Shown here: positions 61,783-64,000 of the stretch, piece after piece
How positions within the stretch are numbered: position 1 is the stretch's first letter
How the letters are laid out: every line of letters begins with the position of its first letter
Assembly: GCA_965153455.1 (NCBI GenBank)
Contig: OZ234501.1
Location: 4,278,001-4,342,000, forward strand
Reading direction: 5' to 3'
Origin: Sphagnum compactum
Lineage: Eukaryota; Bryophyta; Sphagnopsida; Sphagnales
DNA length: 64,000 nt
Position numbers and translations under genes: made by a program
The notes under the pieces: generated by a model
What the model saw: only the letters and a program-made list of their open reading frames with translations
Database searches by the model: none
What the model was told of the DNA's origin: nothing

Positions 61783-63608
61783 ATAATAATAATACAATAA
61801 TAATAATATTATTATTGGCCAAAATGGGTGGTTTTATTTCCGCTTCATTGGCACTACTGATTCTAGCAAAATCCTGGATTTATGCAACAAATAAAGAATT
61901 GTTTGATATAGATTCTTTTAAGCTCTAGGGTTTAGAGTTTAGATTTTAGGGTTTATGGTATTTGCAAAGTGGTTTTATAAGATGTGTTTTTGTGTCTTTT
62001 GGTTAATAGGAGGGGTACATGGTGTATGAATGCAACTCAAGTTGCCGTTGTCGAGAGGATTGTGAAAATCGTATCTTACAAAAGGGTGTGAGAGTGAAGC
62101 TTGAAGTCTTCAAAAGCCGACACAAGGTAGGTGGCATTTAATTCCAGATGATTGCAATAGTTCCACTATTATTTGATTTGGTTGATTAGCTCAGTGCTGG
62201 AAAGTTTTCAGTGTAATATTTAGCTCCAAAGTGGCACCTCATTGAGAGAGCTGGCACAAGGATATGATGTATACCTGTCATCTAGTTGTTGCCACCACCA
62301 CCACCACCAAAGTGCTAACCATTTGTTTGTTTGTGGGGGCTTTGCTTCTGGGTCTCATCACAAAAATAACACTCCAGGGCTGGGGTGTGCGAGCTGGAGA
62401 ACCAATTGCACGCGGAACATTTGTTTGTGAGTATGTGGGTGAGGTACTCAATGACCAGGAGGCGAATAAAAGGGGTGAAAGGTAAAAAAAAAAGAAAGAT
62501 ATTAATGTACATATAAATATTTTTGTTGTTGTTGCTGTTGTTGATGTATTTATTATTACATAAGAATATTTTTTGTTGTGGTGAAGAGCATTCTGTTGTC
62601 TTTAGTGGAGTAGTAGTAGTAGGAGTGTCTTTGCCTCTATTTGGATCTTCTCTGTTGTGCTTGAAACTTGTCTGTTCTGTTGGGGGCTGACAGTGGGTGT
62701 AAATTTTTTCCCTTAAATTCCAGGTACGACCAAGTAGGCTGCAGCTACTTGTATGATATCGATGCTCATCTGGACGTTACTGGAGCACGAGTTGCTTCCA
62801 AGCCTTTTGTTATCGATGCAACAAAATATGGAAATGTCGCACGCTTCATTAATCATAGGTGGGTATGTGTAATGTGTTTTGTTGTTGTTGTTTGTTTGTT
62901 TGTTTTTGTCATCCATTTTGTCTCCTTGTTCCCACTTTTTTTGTTTTGAATTGAGAACTATTATCCAATGCTTCTGGATGGATGATAAGTTTGAACTATC
63001 ATCTATTGCTTCTAGATGGATAATGAGTTTGAAGTCCCTTGTTGTTGGCGATGCATTTTCTCTGTGTTTTCCTCTTGTTTTGAATGTTCCGGAACTATCA
63101 TCCATTCTTTCTTGATGGATGATGATGTGGAATCCAATCTGACACCTCCTAACACTTCCACATTTTGTTTTTTTGGTTGTAAAATTTGTGTTTGCCTGGT
63201 TGTTGGTTTTGTAGCTGTGCTCCAAATTTGATCAACTATGAGGTGCTGGTGGAAAGCATGGATTGCCAATTAGCACACATCGGCTTCTTTGCCAATCGAG
63301 ATGTATGGGTTTCTTATGTTGGTTTTTAAAAACCCATTGTTCGGACATCTATTGAAAATCACTTCAATGTCTTTTTTCACCTAAATGGATTGGATGGATT
63401 TAGGGTTTTCTTGGGGTTAGGTTTAGGGTAAACCTGGGGGGAAGCCAATGAGAGTTTGCTGATTTATGTTTTTGTTGTTGATGTTATGATTTGTTTGCAG
63501 ATTGTAATGGGGGAGGAGCTTGCATACAATTATAGGTACAAATTGCTTCGAGGAAAGGGATGCCCATGTCATTGTGGTGCACCAAACTGTCGAGGACGAC
63601 TCTACTAG
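54332..63608 (+). CDS. SUVR5: SUVR5-like SET-domain H3K9 methyltransferase with zinc fingers
   Basis: Thirteen exons with consistent phases: 54332-55054, 55274-55579, 55713-55823, 56062-56172, 56410-56793, 56940-58785, 58896-61087, 61565-61726, 62010-62126, 62378-62481, 62724-62858, 63215-63302 and 63501-63608. They give about 2128 residues; Arabidopsis SUVR5 has about 1380. Conserved N-terminal blocks include PLWIK joined to [24 protein letters not shown] and [12 protein letters not shown]. Four WRC-like Cys3His motifs lie at ~678-1090, five C2H2 fingers at ~1314-1640, and pre-SET cysteines ([14 protein letters not shown] and [12 protein letters not shown]) at ~1893-1965. SET follows with [20 protein letters not shown] and [10 protein letters not shown], then post-[13 protein letters not shown]. 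The Arabidopsis protein deposits H3K9me2 through sequence-specific DNA binding, independently of DNA methylation. The start ATG and exon 3 acceptor are the least certain points. Confidence 0.93.
57336..58584 (+). other. Four WRC-like Cys3His motifs in SUVR5-like exon 6
   Basis: Four segments have the spacing C-x(9-11)-C-x(9-10)-C-x2-[13 protein letters not shown]…[18 protein letters not shown]…[16 protein letters not shown]…NCMQH and [11 protein letters not shown]…YCEKH. The last two fit C-x9-C-x10-C-x2-H, the pattern of the WRC motif of plant GRF proteins. SUVR5 of Arabidopsis has comparable Cys/His segments. Confidence 0.7.
57620..58110 (+). repeat. 60-bp in-frame minisatellite in SUVR5-like exon 6
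   Basis: About eight units of a 60-bp, 20-codon repeat encode [20 protein letters not shown]. Five central units (57721-58020) are nearly identical and the flanking ones are diverged or shortened. It sits between the second and third WRC-like motifs. Confidence 0.95.
59349..60340 (+). other. Five C2H2 zinc fingers in SUVR5-like exon 7
   Basis: The fingers read CGLCADRF…[14 protein letters not shown]…[14 protein letters not shown]…[14 protein letters not shown]…HQRAAH and CRFCGLRF…HHQEKH. The last ([17 protein letters not shown]) is nearly the same as the final finger of Arabidopsis SUVR5, which has three. Confidence 0.85.
61412..61434. repeat. Interstitial CCCTAAA repeats in SUVR5-like intron 7
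   Basis: CCTAAACCCTAAACCCTAAA then CCC, about three heptamers. Similar TTTAGGG-like phrases occur in introns 6 (58830-58850) and 8 (61922-61955). Confidence 0.8.
61750..61794. repeat. (TAG)n(TAA)n microsatellite in SUVR5-like intron 8
   Basis: About ten TAG units followed by TAA units. Confidence 0.9.
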
Positions 63609-64000
63609 AAAAAAAAACACAAAAACCCACCACCCCAAAACAAAAATCCTCTACAACGACAACAAAATTTCAAGCAGAAAAATAGAAAAATGATTTGTTC
63701 ATGAAGCTTTACATGTAGTGGAGACACCTTACCTTTTAGGGTTGTTGGTTGTCATGTGGCACTACGCATGCAGACAGCCCTTGCTACGATCACTCATGTA
63801 CATGAAACTGGATTCAACAAATTCATGTTTAATTCTCAGGAATGGATCGTCATAGGTGGCTGCTGCAGCTCCTCCCATTTGAGAATTTGCAAATATCATG
63901 TCAACCCATTTGGAAAGCCTCTTCTTAACATTGCTTCCCAACAAAGTGAGAAATTCCAAACTTCAAACAGTTTATGTCTTGAGTTGTCTTGAGCTTCATC
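63609..64000. other. SUVR5-like 3' UTR and flank
   Basis: Untranslated sequence after the stop codon. No further gene is visible before the window ends. Confidence 0.5.

Overview
This is a nuclear genome window from a land plant. It is AT-rich and has GT-AG introns, many simple-sequence repeats and interstitial CCCTAAA plant-telomere-type repeats. It also carries a decayed Ty3/gypsy chromovirus and four genes that belong to plant protein families. The sequence does not fix the lineage. The gene structures are compact, and the SUVR5-like protein is far longer than the Arabidopsis one, so I would not assume a flowering plant.

Layout. From 1 to 9.56 kb there is gene-free, repeat-rich DNA: two inverted copies of a palindromic ~340-bp element (1788-2130 and 2609-2948), a composite minisatellite block (4.06-5.24 kb) and a MITE-like element with long terminal inverted repeats (8898-9316). 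From 9.56 to 15.96 kb lies a degenerate minus-strand LTR retrotransposon with gag, protease, RT, RNase H, integrase and a chromodomain, all interrupted. From 15.96 to 24.4 kb there is no gene I can support, only microsatellites and a tandem duplication. From 24447 to 29592 (minus) is a complete three-exon PRP18 splicing-factor gene. From 29.6 to 34.5 kb is gene-poor DNA with telo-boxes next to PRP18 and a hairpin element.

From 34472 to 37148 (minus) and from 39370 to 42200 (plus) lie two complete type-A DnaJ/Hsp40 genes of the plant ANJ1/J2/J3 type, arranged head to head. They have seven exons each, identical intron phases and a C-terminal CAQQ prenylation box. The 2.2-kb spacer between them carries a cluster of heat-shock elements, several within a triplicated repeat. 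From 42.2 to 54.3 kb is gene-poor DNA with degenerate minisatellites. From 54332 to 63608 (plus) is a complete 13-exon SUVR5-like histone methyltransferase gene. It encodes about 2128 residues with four WRC-like Cys3His motifs, a 20-residue tandem repeat, five C2H2 fingers and pre-SET, SET and post-SET domains.

The genes do not form a pathway. They are splicing, chaperone and chromatin housekeeping genes embedded in repeats. The points most worth a second look are the heat-shock-element array between the DnaJ pair, the enlarged SUVR5-like protein with its in-frame minisatellite, and the paired palindromic elements at 1.8-2.9 kb.
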